From Bacillus altitudinis 41KF2b (lineage in GTDB: Bacteria; Bacillota; Bacilli; Bacillales; Bacillaceae): a stretch of 64,000 nt of DNA. The notes below the pieces were generated by a model that saw only the letters and a list, made by a program, of their open reading frames with translations, was not told the DNA's origin and searched no databases. The translations under genes and the position numbers were made by a program. Within the stretch, counting starts at the first letter, position 1. Every line of letters starts with the position of its first letter. Below, one piece after another: positions 25,091 to 34,200 of this stretch. The stretch spans positions 1-64,000 of the forward strand of contig NZ_ASJC01000001.1 of NCBI RefSeq assembly GCF_000691145.1, in the 5' to 3' direction.

Positions 25091-25521
25091 TAATAGAGGG
25101 TTGCAGGCATCGTTGGGTACCACACACCATTTAAAGCAAGCGCCCAGCCATACACCTTTTGACCTGATTCAATCTTGTCCTTTACCGAAGTGAGCGCTTC
25201 GTATGAAAAGACTTGATAAGACTGTCCGGTTTTTTTAGCGACAATGACCGATAGAATATTGTCATTGAATACACTTGGCTCTTCGTCCGTACTCGTCCAA
25301 GCAATTCGATTATAGTAATTCATGTTGAAAGGATTTTCGAGTGCTTTCACTTCAAACTTTACTCGTTTTCCAACGATAGAAACCGTTGTATAGGCTACAC
25401 TTGTTATTTGTGTAGATGCTGCTGGGGCTTGTTTTCCTGTTTGCAGTGGTTCTAATGCTGACACTGTGCTTGGCACAAGTAATCCTGCTGCTAAGGTAAG
25501 TGCTGTTATTTTTTTGAACAT
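25087..25521 (-). CDS. Small secreted protein of unknown function
   Basis: A 144-residue protein with a clear signal peptide (MFKKITALTLAAGLLVPSTV, predicted cut after VSA) and a compact polar domain rich in aromatic residues. It ends VWYPTMPATLYY. No cysteine pair, catalytic motif or repeat was recognised. The ATG at 25521 is preceded by AGGAGG with 9-bp spacing; a longer frame from 25605 lacks a site. It is not in the B. subtilis layout and is the last gene of the accessory block. Confidence 0.72.
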   Translation of the reverse strand: MFKKITALTLAAGLLVPSTVSALEPLQTGKQAPAASTQITSVAYTTVSIVGKRVKFEVKALENPFNMNYYNRIAWTSTDEEPSVFNDNILSVIVAKKTGQSYQVFSYEALTSVKDKIESGQKVYGWALALNGVWYPTMPATLYY

Positions 25522-25606
25522 GAGTTGGAACCTCCTAATTTTTGGTATAATAATCAATTCGCCAAAAAGTGAAGAGTTCCTTCTATAAATGTAAAATATA
25601 ACCATA

Positions 25607-25969
25607 TTATTTTCCTGAATGGAGGAAATAATGGGTGAGCATTTCCTCTACACGATGACGTATACGGGGATTAAAATATTTATGCTTTTCTTCATAGCCA
25701 TTGATCAGAAATAAATATGTCGTAAATCCTTCATCGTGTTCAATTTGCTGTACGTTCATTTTTTCTTTACGTAACTGTTGTTTCAGTTGATAAAGGGCTT
25801 TTTGTGCTTCTTTTAATGAAGAGGTGACTAGCTGAATATATGGTTCATTTAGTTTGAATGTTTGATGTTTTTTAAGGTGCGTCAAATCACGATTGAGGAT
25901 GGAGATGACCATTGGAAGAAAGATGGCTTGTTCCATCATCTGAAGTTGTACGCTTGATAATCTCGTCAT
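25607..25969 (-). CDS. yhjD: YhjD family protein, LexA-linked
   Basis: A 120-residue, mostly helical, soluble protein of unknown function. It has VQLQMMEQAIFLPMVISIL near the N-terminus and a conserved YLFLINGYEEKHKYFNP segment near 85-101. The ATG at 25969 has AGCAGG 7 bp upstream and gives the length recalled for B. subtilis YhjD (120 aa); an ATG six bases upstream is possible. Transcription starts from a near-consensus promoter with a LexA box just downstream, so it is probably induced by DNA damage. Confidence 0.82.
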   Translation of the reverse strand: MTRLSSVQLQMMEQAIFLPMVISILNRDLTHLKKHQTFKLNEPYIQLVTSSLKEAQKALYQLKQQLRKEKMNVQQIEHDEGFTTYLFLINGYEEKHKYFNPRIRHRVEEMLTHYFLHSGK

Positions 25970-25994
25970 GTCCATGCCTGCTTTCTTTATATAT

Positions 25995-26042
25995 AGAACA
26001 TTTGTTCTTGTTTATTATATCGGATGAGTTAAAAAATCTCAA
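25995..26042 (-). promoter_or_regulatory. Sigma-A promoter and LexA box of yhjD
   Basis: On the minus strand TTGAGA (26042-26037), 17-bp spacer and TATAAT (26019-26014) form a strong promoter. AGAACAAATGTTCT (26008-25995) fits the Bacillus LexA consensus GAAC-RNRY-GTTC exactly and lies at the transcript start. Confidence 0.82.
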
Positions 26043-26064
26043 GGGGGTGCTGAGAGGGATTCAT

Positions 26065-26094
26065 TTGTATATTTTTATGTTTTCCATGTAAAAT
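26065..26094 (+). promoter_or_regulatory. Candidate promoter of yhjE-sipV
   Basis: TTGTAT (26065-26070), 18-bp spacer, TAAAAT (26089-26094). It lies on the other side of the LexA box from yhjD, so shared SOS control is possible. Confidence 0.5.
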
Positions 26095-26128
26095 GAAAGA
26101 TAGACAAACCTTGAAGGAGTCAAACAAG

Positions 26129-26746
26129 TTGCCATTATTTCTTTCTATATTTACTCATGAAAATATCACATCATTTTTTGAAAGCTACAAGGCTTTTGGA
26201 CCCATTGTGGCTATATTACTCCCTTTAATAGAAGCATTTCTACCGTTTTTACCTCTCGTGGCATTTGCGGTGGCCAATGCAAATGCTTTTGGGCTATGGG
26301 AAGGCTTTTTATTGACCTGGATTGGTGCAAGTGCAGGGTCTATCCTTGTCTTTTTACTGATCAGAAAATTTGGACAGATGAGGATGTTGAACTTTATTAG
26401 CAGACACCCTTCTATTCAAAAGCTAATGCTTTGGGTTGAAAAGCGGGGATTTGGTCCGTTGTTTATTTTACTCTGCTTTCCTTTTACACCCTCTGCTGCC
26501 GTTAATGTCGTAGCAGGTCTATCAAGAATCAGCGTCTGGCAGTTCTCATTAGCCGCTTTATCAGGGAAGTGTGTCATGCTCTTTATTATTAGTTTTATCG
26601 GCTATGACATTTCAGCTTTAGTAAAGAATCCGTTAAGAAGTGTTTTTGCGGTTCTAGTCATTGCTTTATTATGGTATGTTGGAAAGAGAGTAGAAAATAG
26701 GTTGAATATTCGGATGAGTCAGCGTGAGGACAAAGGAGGCTCTTAA
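26129..26746 (+). CDS. yhjE: YhjE, VTT/DedA-type membrane protein
   Basis: A 205-residue membrane protein of the VTT (SNARE-associated Golgi, DedA/TVP38-like) family with about five hydrophobic helices. Typical motifs are the EAFLPFLP entry and the FTPSAAVNVVAGLSRI segment. The family is implicated in lipid scrambling and membrane homeostasis. The start is taken as TTG at 26129, with AAGGAG 9 bp upstream; an ATG at 26093 overlaps the promoter -10. The stop overlaps the sipV ATG, so the two are coupled. Confidence 0.85.
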   Translation: MPLFLSIFTHENITSFFESYKAFGPIVAILLPLIEAFLPFLPLVAFAVANANAFGLWEGFLLTWIGASAGSILVFLLIRKFGQMRMLNFISRHPSIQKLMLWVEKRGFGPLFILLCFPFTPSAAVNVVAGLSRISVWQFSLAALSGKCVMLFIISFIGYDISALVKNPLRSVFAVLVIALLWYVGKRVENRLNIRMSQREDKGGS

Positions 26747-27258
26747 TGAAAAAGAAGCCATTGCTATGGTTCATGATTATTACATGCATCGTCTTGTTGT
26801 TCCAAGTAAAGAATTTCATGTTTGTCACGTACAAAGTAGAAGGGGTTAGTATGGACCCGACATTTACAGATGGAACAGAATTATTAATTAACAAGTTCTC
26901 GCCAAAACTCACGAAAATTAGCCGGTTTGACTATGTATTATTTCATGGCCCTAAAAATCAAATCTTGATCAAACGGGTCATTGGACTTCCAGGAGAAACA
27001 ATCAAATATGAAGATGATCAACTGTTTGTTGATGGTGTAAAGTGGAAAGAGCCGTATTTAAAAGAGCAGAAAAAACATAAAATGGGCAACGTCCTAACAG
27101 GTGATTTTCAGCTGAAAGCCATCACCGGTCGTCAGAACATACAAAACAATCATTACTTCGTGATCGGAGATAATCGAATACATAGCTTTGACAGCCGGCA
27201 TTTTGGAACGATCTCAAAGGATCAAGTAGTCGGTGTAAAAAGGAATCATGATGAATAA
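26746..27258 (+). CDS. sipV: Type I signal peptidase SipV
   Basis: A 170-residue S26 signal peptidase that removes signal peptides of secreted proteins at the outer membrane face. It has an N-terminal anchor (about 5-27), the catalytic serine at 35 (EGVSMDPTF), the catalytic lysine at 76 (LIKRVIGLPGE) and the GDNR..SFDSR box near the C-terminus. Its ATG shares a base with the yhjE stop (TAATG) behind GGAGG. Length and place match B. subtilis SipV (168 aa). Confidence 0.94.
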   Translation: MKKKPLLWFMIITCIVLLFQVKNFMFVTYKVEGVSMDPTFTDGTELLINKFSPKLTKISRFDYVLFHGPKNQILIKRVIGLPGETIKYEDDQLFVDGVKWKEPYLKEQKKHKMGNVLTGDFQLKAITGRQNIQNNHYFVIGDNRIHSFDSRHFGTISKDQVVGVKRNHDE

Positions 27259-27294
27259 AAAAGAGCCGCTCTGCATAAGTAGAGCGGCTCTTTC
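27258..27294. terminator. Bidirectional terminator between sipV and yhjN
   Basis: AAGAGCCGCTCT / AGAGCGGCTCTT 12-bp perfect stem with A and T flanks, between convergent genes. Confidence 0.88.
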
Positions 27295-28439
27295 TATTTA
27301 GCGGTTTTATAATCAGTCTGTCTTTTTGCCCAGACATGATGTAAGAAACGAAAAAACGGTGGCAGCATGGCGATGACCAAAATAATTCTGACGACTTGTA
27401 CAGCCGCAACAAATGTGGAATCCTCGTGAAGTGTAACAGCTGTTGTGGCCATTTCTGCAATACCGCCAGGCGAAAAAGCAAGAATGGCCGTAATGACAGA
27501 AATACCTGTTATTTCTGCGATGGCAATTGAACTGAGAACGGTCGCAGCAATCAATCCGGCTGAGCTGACGACGGCCACAATCAAGGTATTTTTTAGCCCG
27601 ACAAACATTTGTTTATTCATTTTTGACCCGATGGTTGCCCCTAGAAATACCTGTGACGCAATGTTCGCTTGGGCTGGCCAGTAAGGAATCAAATCATGAC
27701 CTGTCAAGGCGCCTGCCCCTACTTGGAGAGCCGCCACACCTAACATACTGCCGATGAGCCAAGGGGCGGGAAAGTGAAGACGCACGGCTAGGCGTGACAT
27801 CAGCCATGCCCCTACAATGAGTGCAGCAGTCCAAGAAATGTTTGATATTGTGAAAACGCCTGATGAGAAGGCGCTGCCTTGGGCGACTACCACATCTGAT
27901 TGGCTTTTTGTATTTAAATAAAATACCGTAAATGGAATGGTCAGTACGACCATTAACACACGTATCGTTTGTACAAGACTCACTACAGCTGTATTTGCTC
28001 CAACCTCTTGGGCGATGCCCGGCATAGCGGAAAGACCGCCGGGGGCAGTGCCGACAAAGCTGGTCAGCATATCTGTTTTACTCAGCTTCCATAAGACAAA
28101 TCCGGAGAGCATGGCTAATAAAATAGAAAAGACGAGCATGAAACTCACGGGAAGCCAATTTTCAGCGAAAATGTGAAGGACTTTCATGTTCATTTTTTGT
28201 CCTAGTTCGATTCCGAGAATGAATTGACCAAGGAGTAGCCATCTGCTGTGAATACGTAAGGTATTCTTTCCTTTACGCTGAAACAGGGCGGGACGGCGCA
28301 GGGCAATAAATGCAGCTGTCATTAATGTGCCAATCATCCAGCCGATAGACATCCCTGTTAGAGATAAAAGGAATCCACCTAAACCGCTTACCGCAATCAA
28401 AATGAGATCGGTTCGAAGGCTGTTTCCTTGCTTCATCAC
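27294..28439 (-). CDS. yhjN: YhjN, AbrB/AmoB-like multi-pass membrane protein
   Basis: A 381-residue, very hydrophobic protein with about 10 helices in two similar halves. This is the membrane family labelled AbrB or putative ammonia monooxygenase, unrelated to the AbrB DNA-binding regulator. Duplicated GTAPGGLSAM and FSPGGIAEMA motifs, one per half, support the internal duplication. Function is uncertain; transport is possible. Start taken as GTG at 28439, with ATG at 28436 equally possible, both behind GAAGG. Place and size match B. subtilis YhjN. Confidence 0.85.
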   Translation of the reverse strand: MMKQGNSLRTDLILIAVSGLGGFLLSLTGMSIGWMIGTLMTAAFIALRRPALFQRKGKNTLRIHSRWLLLGQFILGIELGQKMNMKVLHIFAENWLPVSFMLVFSILLAMLSGFVLWKLSKTDMLTSFVGTAPGGLSAMPGIAQEVGANTAVVSLVQTIRVLMVVLTIPFTVFYLNTKSQSDVVVAQGSAFSSGVFTISNISWTAALIVGAWLMSRLAVRLHFPAPWLIGSMLGVAALQVGAGALTGHDLIPYWPAQANIASQVFLGATIGSKMNKQMFVGLKNTLIVAVVSSAGLIAATVLSSIAIAEITGISVITAILAFSPGGIAEMATTAVTLHEDSTFVAAVQVVRIILVIAMLPPFFRFLHHVWAKRQTDYKTAK

Positions 28440-28661
28440 GTATAAACCTTCTTCCTGTATATTTGTTCAGTAAGTGAAATGTTGTTATCTTCACTATAAT
28501 ACAAAAGTCTCTATAAATAAAATACGAATTTTTTTAGTATTTTCATAAGATTATCTTATGGTTAACTCTGTTAGTAAAAATTGTTTTTGATATAAATGAC
28601 ATATAATTTTTGTCAAAAACAAATACAATATACAACGATTTTCCCTTATTTTTGTTATCGG

Positions 28662-28699
28662 TTGACTATCATTTTCAATTACACTACAATGCTTAGTGT
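28662..28699 (+). promoter_or_regulatory. Promoter and candidate operator of the BlaI-type regulator
   Basis: TTGACT (28662-28667), 17-bp spacer and TACAAT (28685-28690) form a strong sigma-A promoter. ACACTA-N7-TAGTGT (28681-28699) is a perfect dyad covering the -10, well placed for autorepression by the BlaI-type protein. Confidence 0.72.
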
Positions 28700-28710
28700 G
28701 AGGTGATGAC

Positions 28711-29133
28711 ATGAAAATTCCTTCTTTTAAATATAATGAAAAGGGATTGAACCGCTTTTTCGGTCCTTTAGAAGGAAGGATCATGGAGATCCTTTATCAA
28801 GGTGAGGATATGCCGATTAAAGAGGTACAGCAGAAGCTGTCAGATGAGAAGCCAATTAATTTCAACACGGTCATGACGGTACTCAATCGATTAACCGAAA
28901 AAGGAATTGTGGAAAAGAAAACAAAAGGGCGTTCATCTATCTATAACCCTGTTTTAACAAAAGAAGAATTTCTAAATGAGCAAACGAAATGGATTACTCA
29001 AGGACTGATGGATGATTTCGGCCCCCTTGCAGTCAATCATATGGTGGACGCAATTGAAAGTGCTGATCCTGAATTACTGAAGGTACTCGAAGCAAGGCTT
29101 GCATCCAAAAAAGAGGAGAAACGACATGATTAA
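28711..29133 (+). CDS. BlaI/MecI/CopY-family transcriptional repressor
   Basis: A 140-residue protein with an N-terminal winged helix (LEGRIMEILYQGEDMPIKEV, then PINFNTVMTVLNRLTEKGIVEKK at about 48-70) and a C-terminal dimerisation helix. In this family an M56 membrane protease usually triggers cleavage of the repressor. The M56 gene overlaps its end by 8 bp. Good GAGGTGATGAC site. No beta-lactamase or copper pump lies nearby; the only other adjacent gene with a matching operator is doxX. It is absent from the B. subtilis layout here. Confidence 0.88.
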   Translation: MKIPSFKYNEKGLNRFFGPLEGRIMEILYQGEDMPIKEVQQKLSDEKPINFNTVMTVLNRLTEKGIVEKKTKGRSSIYNPVLTKEEFLNEQTKWITQGLMDDFGPLAVNHMVDAIESADPELLKVLEARLASKKEEKRHD

Positions 29134-29965
29134 AATGAAGTCGAGTCTGCTGTTTTTAGGCGGTATATTGATTGGCTTAGTGATCTTTTACCAGATGGGC
29201 TATTATGTACTCTCAAGCTTTTTTGGCTGGAATCAAGCATATAACCTGATCCACGTATGTCAATCTGTTCTCGAATTTTATGGATTCACTCCTTTAAAGT
29301 ATTTTCTGGATGCGTTCGTCTTGTATACGCTTGGTTTTGCCGTTTTCTATATGACAAAGCAGGTCAGAAAGTATCTTCATTTCAAAAGAAATATGCTGAT
29401 GGCAGTCGATCAACATTCAACGCAAACTCTATCAGACAAGTATAGAAATGAGATCATTGTGTTTCATTGCCATGAACCGCTTGCTTTCGCAATGGGGATG
29501 CTTCGGCCAAAAGTGTATCTCTCAACAGCGCTTATAGACATGCTGGATGAAGGGGAAATCGATGCGGTTGTCTATCACGAATTACATCACAAATACAGCT
29601 ACGATCCTTTAAAGACTTTCGCTTTCTCTATGCTCACAAAAGTGATTTGGTACATTCCTGTGTTAAAGCATATGAGACAAAGTTACTCCGTTTTTCGTGA
29701 AGTCATTGCAGATGACTATGCCATTCAGCAGACAGGGACTGAGCTTGGAGTAGGGCAAGCCCTTTTGAAACTCATTAAAAATAGAACCCAGTTTCAAAAA
29801 CAAACGAAATTTGCCGTGTCCTTTGGAGACCGAGCATTAAATTTAAGAATCCAAAAAATCTTAAACCCAACATACAACATACCGTTCAATGTACCACTTA
29901 TCCCAATTGTGACATCAACCATCCTCATGTTGGTCTTAATGATTATGCTCAACTTAAATTACTAA
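29126..29965 (+). CDS. M56 family (BlaR1-like) membrane metallopeptidase lacking a sensor domain
   Basis: A 279-residue membrane protein. The zinc motif HELHH is at residues 151-155, followed by FREVIADDYAIQ, as in BlaR1/MecR1 proteases. Hydrophobic helices lie at about 8-25, 58-80 and at the C-terminus (VTSTILMLVLMIMLNLNY). BlaR1 and MecR1 are about twice as long because they end in an extracellular penicillin-binding sensor; none is present here, so the signal differs. It overlaps the repressor gene by ATGATTAA, with GAGGAG upstream, so translation is coupled. Confidence 0.85.
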   Translation: MIKMKSSLLFLGGILIGLVIFYQMGYYVLSSFFGWNQAYNLIHVCQSVLEFYGFTPLKYFLDAFVLYTLGFAVFYMTKQVRKYLHFKRNMLMAVDQHSTQTLSDKYRNEIIVFHCHEPLAFAMGMLRPKVYLSTALIDMLDEGEIDAVVYHELHHKYSYDPLKTFAFSMLTKVIWYIPVLKHMRQSYSVFREVIADDYAIQQTGTELGVGQALLKLIKNRTQFQKQTKFAVSFGDRALNLRIQKILNPTYNIPFNVPLIPIVTSTILMLVLMIMLNLNY

Positions 29966-29985
29966 TTTTTTTTACGAATGAACAT

Positions 29986-30004
29986 TACATGATGTAGTGT
30001 AAAA
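29986..30004 (-). promoter_or_regulatory. Second candidate BlaI-type operator, before doxX
   Basis: On the minus strand ACACTACATCATGTAATGT contains ACACTA-N7-TAATGT, the same dyad spacing and left half (ACACTACA) as the site before the repressor. It lies directly ahead of the doxX ribosome-binding site. Confidence 0.55.
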
Positions 30005-30022
30005 ATGGGAGGAAATCACTAT

Positions 30023-30433
30023 ATGAAAACAAATCAAGAAATAGGAACACTTTTTGTACGCGTCATCTTAGGCATTATTTTCTTTTTACATGGACTTCAA
30101 GCATATCAAGGTGGACTAGGAGGCACTGCGGCATTTTTTGGTCAAATTGGTGTTCCTGAATTTATGGCCTATATTGTCAAAACAATTGAACTGGTTGGTG
30201 GAATTGCCCTGATTCTAGGTTTAGGCACACGTCTTTTCGCAGCTTTATTTGTGCCAATTATGGCTGTAGCCATTATCACAGTTGGTTTTGCAAGAGGATT
30301 TGTGGGCGGTTATGAATTTGAACTTTCTTTAATGGTCATGGCGCTTTACTTGACACTTAGTGGCAGCAAGATGCTTTCGATTGATGGATTGTTAAAACAA
30401 CAGCAGCAAAGCAATGAAGCAAAATTTCATTAA
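30023..30433 (+). CDS. DoxX family membrane protein
   Basis: A 136-residue protein with four hydrophobic helices typical of DoxX/MhqP/CatD-type proteins (VRVILGIIFFLHGLQAYQGG, then KTIELVGGIALILGLGTRL). Relatives are linked to redox stress and quinone or thiol metabolism. The ATG at 30023 follows GGGAGG. The gene lies 57 bp after the M56 gene behind a dyad like that of the BlaI-type repressor, so it is the likely regulated target. A strong terminator follows. Confidence 0.85.
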   Translation: MKTNQEIGTLFVRVILGIIFFLHGLQAYQGGLGGTAAFFGQIGVPEFMAYIVKTIELVGGIALILGLGTRLFAALFVPIMAVAIITVGFARGFVGGYEFELSLMVMALYLTLSGSKMLSIDGLLKQQQQSNEAKFH

Positions 30434-30437
30434 ATAA

Positions 30438-30478
30438 CAAAAAACTCCTTCTGCGATTTGTAGCAGAGGAGTTTTTTT
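30438..30478 (+). terminator. Terminator of doxX
   Basis: AAACTCCTTCTGC / GCAGAGGAGTTT imperfect stem followed by a T run. Confidence 0.75.
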
Positions 30479-30624
30479 ATGGTCAAAAGGTCGTTTTATC
30501 ATTAAAAAAGGAAAAGCGAAGAGGCGTTTTGATGATGACAGCCCTTTATTTCACATATTGAATGAGCAAAAAAGCAATTTCATTTTTTGACGGAACATAC
30601 GATCTCCTATTAAAATAGGGGTAA

Positions 30625-31071
30625 CTAAGAAACATGGTGCGTTAAAAGATATAGAAACCAGACAGCATGCTGCTGTTCATCTTGAGCAATACGCTTCATT
30701 AATTCCTTTGTTCCTTGATCACGGACATAGTCTGATACCGTTAAGTAAAAATCGACTGTTTTTTGTTCGTCTTTAAAGGCAAATAAGAGACCTTCCCTAA
30801 ATTGGTCTGGACAAGGCTCTGTTATGCTTGGTTTGTGGTTTTTACCAGTCAAAGAATAGTATAGCTTTGTAAATAGCTGATAATGTCTGACTTCATCCTG
30901 ACGTATTTCTTGAATGATTTTTTTCGCTTCAGGATTTTTTGCTTTTTGTGCAAGTTTTTCATAGCATTGGATCGCAGAATATTCGCCATTGATGGCCTTT
31001 TCAAGGTCTGCAATGATCCTTGTGTTTTGGCGCATGTCATATGGCGAGTAGTCATAATAACCGTAATACAT
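30625..31071 (-). CDS. yhjR: YhjR, ferritin-like di-iron protein
   Basis: A 148-residue four-helix protein of the ferritin-like/rubrerythrin superfamily. Putative metal ligands appear in EYSAIQCYE, DEVRHYQ, DEQKTVDFY and DEQQHAVW, the usual pattern of two E/D-x-x-H pairs. The tyrosine-rich N-terminus (MYYGYYDYSPYD) is unusual and recalls spore-coat-associated proteins. Function is unknown. AAAGGAGG upstream. Its place before addB matches B. subtilis. Confidence 0.85.
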   Translation of the reverse strand: MYYGYYDYSPYDMRQNTRIIADLEKAINGEYSAIQCYEKLAQKAKNPEAKKIIQEIRQDEVRHYQLFTKLYYSLTGKNHKPSITEPCPDQFREGLLFAFKDEQKTVDFYLTVSDYVRDQGTKELMKRIAQDEQQHAVWFLYLLTHHVS

Positions 31072-31237
31072 GATATTGCCAGCCTCCTTTTAGATCATGA
31101 TGGTTTATGATATGAAAAGAGTCGGGAAAGGTGCCTATTTTCTTTTCAATCGGAGGAGAAAGGGAAGGTGATAGGAAAATAGCTATTTACCTTTATTTTC
31201 GCTAGAATATGAGTACATAAGAAAGGTGTTGTGGAAC

Positions 31238-34200
31238 GTGGAGATTCAGTTTTTAGCAGGCAGATCGGGGAGTGGAAAAACGACTGCAATTCTAGAAGAA
31301 ATCAAAGAACAACTGCGGCTTGATCCGCTGGGTCCGCCAATCATTTTTTTAGTCCCGGATCAAATGACATTTTTAATGGAATATGAGCTTGCAAAAACGT
31401 CTGAAGCTGGTGGAATGATCAGGGCCAAAGTCTTTAGTTTTACTCGGCTTGCCTGGTCTATATTACAGCAGACTGGCGGTGCGAACCGTCAATTTGTCAC
31501 AAGCACAGGAATTCAAATGCTCTTAAGAAAAGTAATAGAAGAACAGAAAGACAAGTTTAAGGTATTCAAAAAGGCGAGTGATAAACCGGGATTTGTTGAG
31601 CAAATAGAAAAGACGATGGCTGAATTCAAAAGGTACTGTATGATGCCGGAGGATATTGAAAAAATCTCGGCATCCAGTATGCATTCAGAGTATACAGAAG
31701 AAAGACGTGCGGCGGAAAAATTGCATGATCTTCATGTTCTTTATCAGCAGATGGAGCAGCATCTGCAAGATGAGTATGTGCACTCAGAGGATTACTTGAC
31801 ACTTCTGGCTCAGCAAATTCCTTTATCAGAAGAATTGAGAGGGGCACACATTTATATAGATGGTTTTTATCAGTTTACCCCCCAGCAGCTTCTTGTCATT
31901 GAACAGCTTTTGCTACATGCCGAAAAAATAACAGCTGCATTCACAGTGGATCGTTCCTATCATGACACGCAGCCAAATGAACTTGATTTATTTCGCATGA
32001 CAGGTAAGACATATTCCCAGCTTTATCAGTTGGCCAAAGAGTGCGGAGCGGCTATTTCTGAGAACATTTTGGAGAGAAATAAGCGGCATCTTCATACCCC
32101 AGATCTAGCTTATTTAGAAAATCAATATGAACAGAGACCTTTGCAGCCGTATCAAGAAGAAACGCCTCACCTTACCGTATCGAAAAGTGCAAATAAACGA
32201 GCTGAAATTGAGGGAGTAGCGAGAGATATTCTTGCTTTAGTAAGAGAGGAAGGTCTTAGGTTACGAGATATCTCAATCGTTGCAAGACATGTAGACGACT
32301 ATAAAGATACGTTAAAAGAGGTGTTTCGAGATTACGATATTCCTTTCTTTATTGATGGAAATGAATCGATGCAGTATCATCCGCTCATTGAGTTCATTCG
32401 CTCGAGCCTCGATGTCATAAAAGGGAACTGGCGGTATGAGGCGGTGTTTCGCTGTGTGAAAACGGAGTTCTTATTTCCGCTTGAACTCGCTAAAAACAAA
32501 GCGAGAGAACAGGCGGATCAGCTTGAAAACTATTGTATTGCTTACGGTGTAAAAGGTGAACGCTGGACGAATGGTTCACGCTTTCATTATCGCCGCTTTC
32601 AATCATTAGATGAAGATTTTGGACAAACCGATCAAGAAATAGAAATGGAGCAAATGCTGAATGATGTAAAAGAATGGATTGTTCCGCCACTCTTTCAATT
32701 GCAAAAAAGATTGAAAAAAGCGCAAAAGCTAAGAGACATGGTGGAGGCAGTGTATGTCTTTCTAGAGGAAGCCCAAGTGCCAGAAAAGCTTGAAAAGGCA
32801 AGGCTTGAGGCAGAAGAAGCAGGCAGATTAGCTGAAGCGATGCAGCATGGGCAAGTGTGGGATGCTGTCATTCAATTGATGGATGAATTTGTTGAAATGC
32901 TGGGCGAGGAGGTGCTCTCATTTCAATTATTTCAACAGATGATGGATACAGGACTGTCCTCTCTCAAGTTCGCTTTGATTCCCCCTTCACTTGATCAGGT
33001 GTTTATCGGAAGTATGGATTTATCCAGAATGTATCAAGTAAAGTGTACGTTTGTCATTGGAGTAAATGATGGAGTTATACCTGCACGGCCCTCTGATGAA
33101 AGTGTATTGTCTGAAGACGACCGGGAATGGTTAAAACGGGCAGGAGCAGAGCTGGCAGAGACAGGGAAGGAACGGCTGCTGGATGAACAATTTTTGATTT
33201 ATCAAGCGCTGTCCAGTCCATCGCACTACCTGTATGTATCCTATTCAGCTTCAGATACGGAAGGGCGGTCTCTTTTGCCTTCGACCCTCATCAAGTATTG
33301 TGAGGAACTGATGCCAAACCATCAGCAAGCCCTCTATGTGTTAGATCCAGAGCAGTTGGATGATCAGGAGCAATTAAAATTTGTAACAAACGAGCATGTC
33401 TCGTTATCCTATACCGTTTCGCAGCTGCAACAATGGCTCAATCAATATCCGATCAGCGGCGTATGGTGGAGTGTATATAATCATTTGATGACCTCGTCCA
33501 ACCGCGACGTATCAAATAAAATCATGTCCAGCTTGTTCTTTACAAATAGAGCGACACGTTTAAATCCGAATGTCACAAAAGAACTTTACGGTGACCATAT
33601 TCAGGGCAGTGTTTCAAGAATGGAGAAATTCAATGCATGTGCATTTTCTCATTTTGCTTCCCACGGGTTAAAACTAAAAGATCGACAATTTTACAAATTA
33701 GAAGCACCTGATATCGGTCAGCTCTTTCACTCGGCTTTAAAACTGATTTCAGATACGCTTGTTGAACAAAAAAAGGATTGGAAAAACTTAACGAAGGAAG
33801 ATTGTGTGACCTACTCAAGGCATGCAATCGAACAGCTGGCTCCACGTCTGCAAAAAGAAATTTTATTAAGCTCTAATCGGCATGCTTATATCAAAGAAAA
33901 GCTCCAAAAAATCCTCATCAGGGTGTCTTCTATATTAAGCGAACATGCAAAAGTGAGCGGATTCTCTCCGGTTGGACTTGAGTTAGGTTTTGGAGGTCAA
34001 GGACCTCTGCCGCCGTTTACTTTTCAATTAAAAAACGGCTGCACGATGGAGCTTGTTGGAAGGATTGACCGAGTGGATAAAGCAGAAGGATCAAAAGGAC
34101 TTCTATTAAGAATTGTCGACTATAAGTCCAGTGAGAAGGGGCTTGATCTAGCAGAAGTTTACTACGGTTTAGCCTTGCAAATGCTCACTTATTTAGACCT

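Noticed and set aside
31176..31188. ComK AT-box before addB (AAAA-TAGCT-ATTT)
   Set aside because: One mismatch and no partner box at 8, 18 or 31 bp on either side, although addAB is a ComK target in B. subtilis.
31072..31237. LexA box before the addBA-sbcDC operon
   Set aside because: No GAAC-N4-GTTC sequence is present in the interval.
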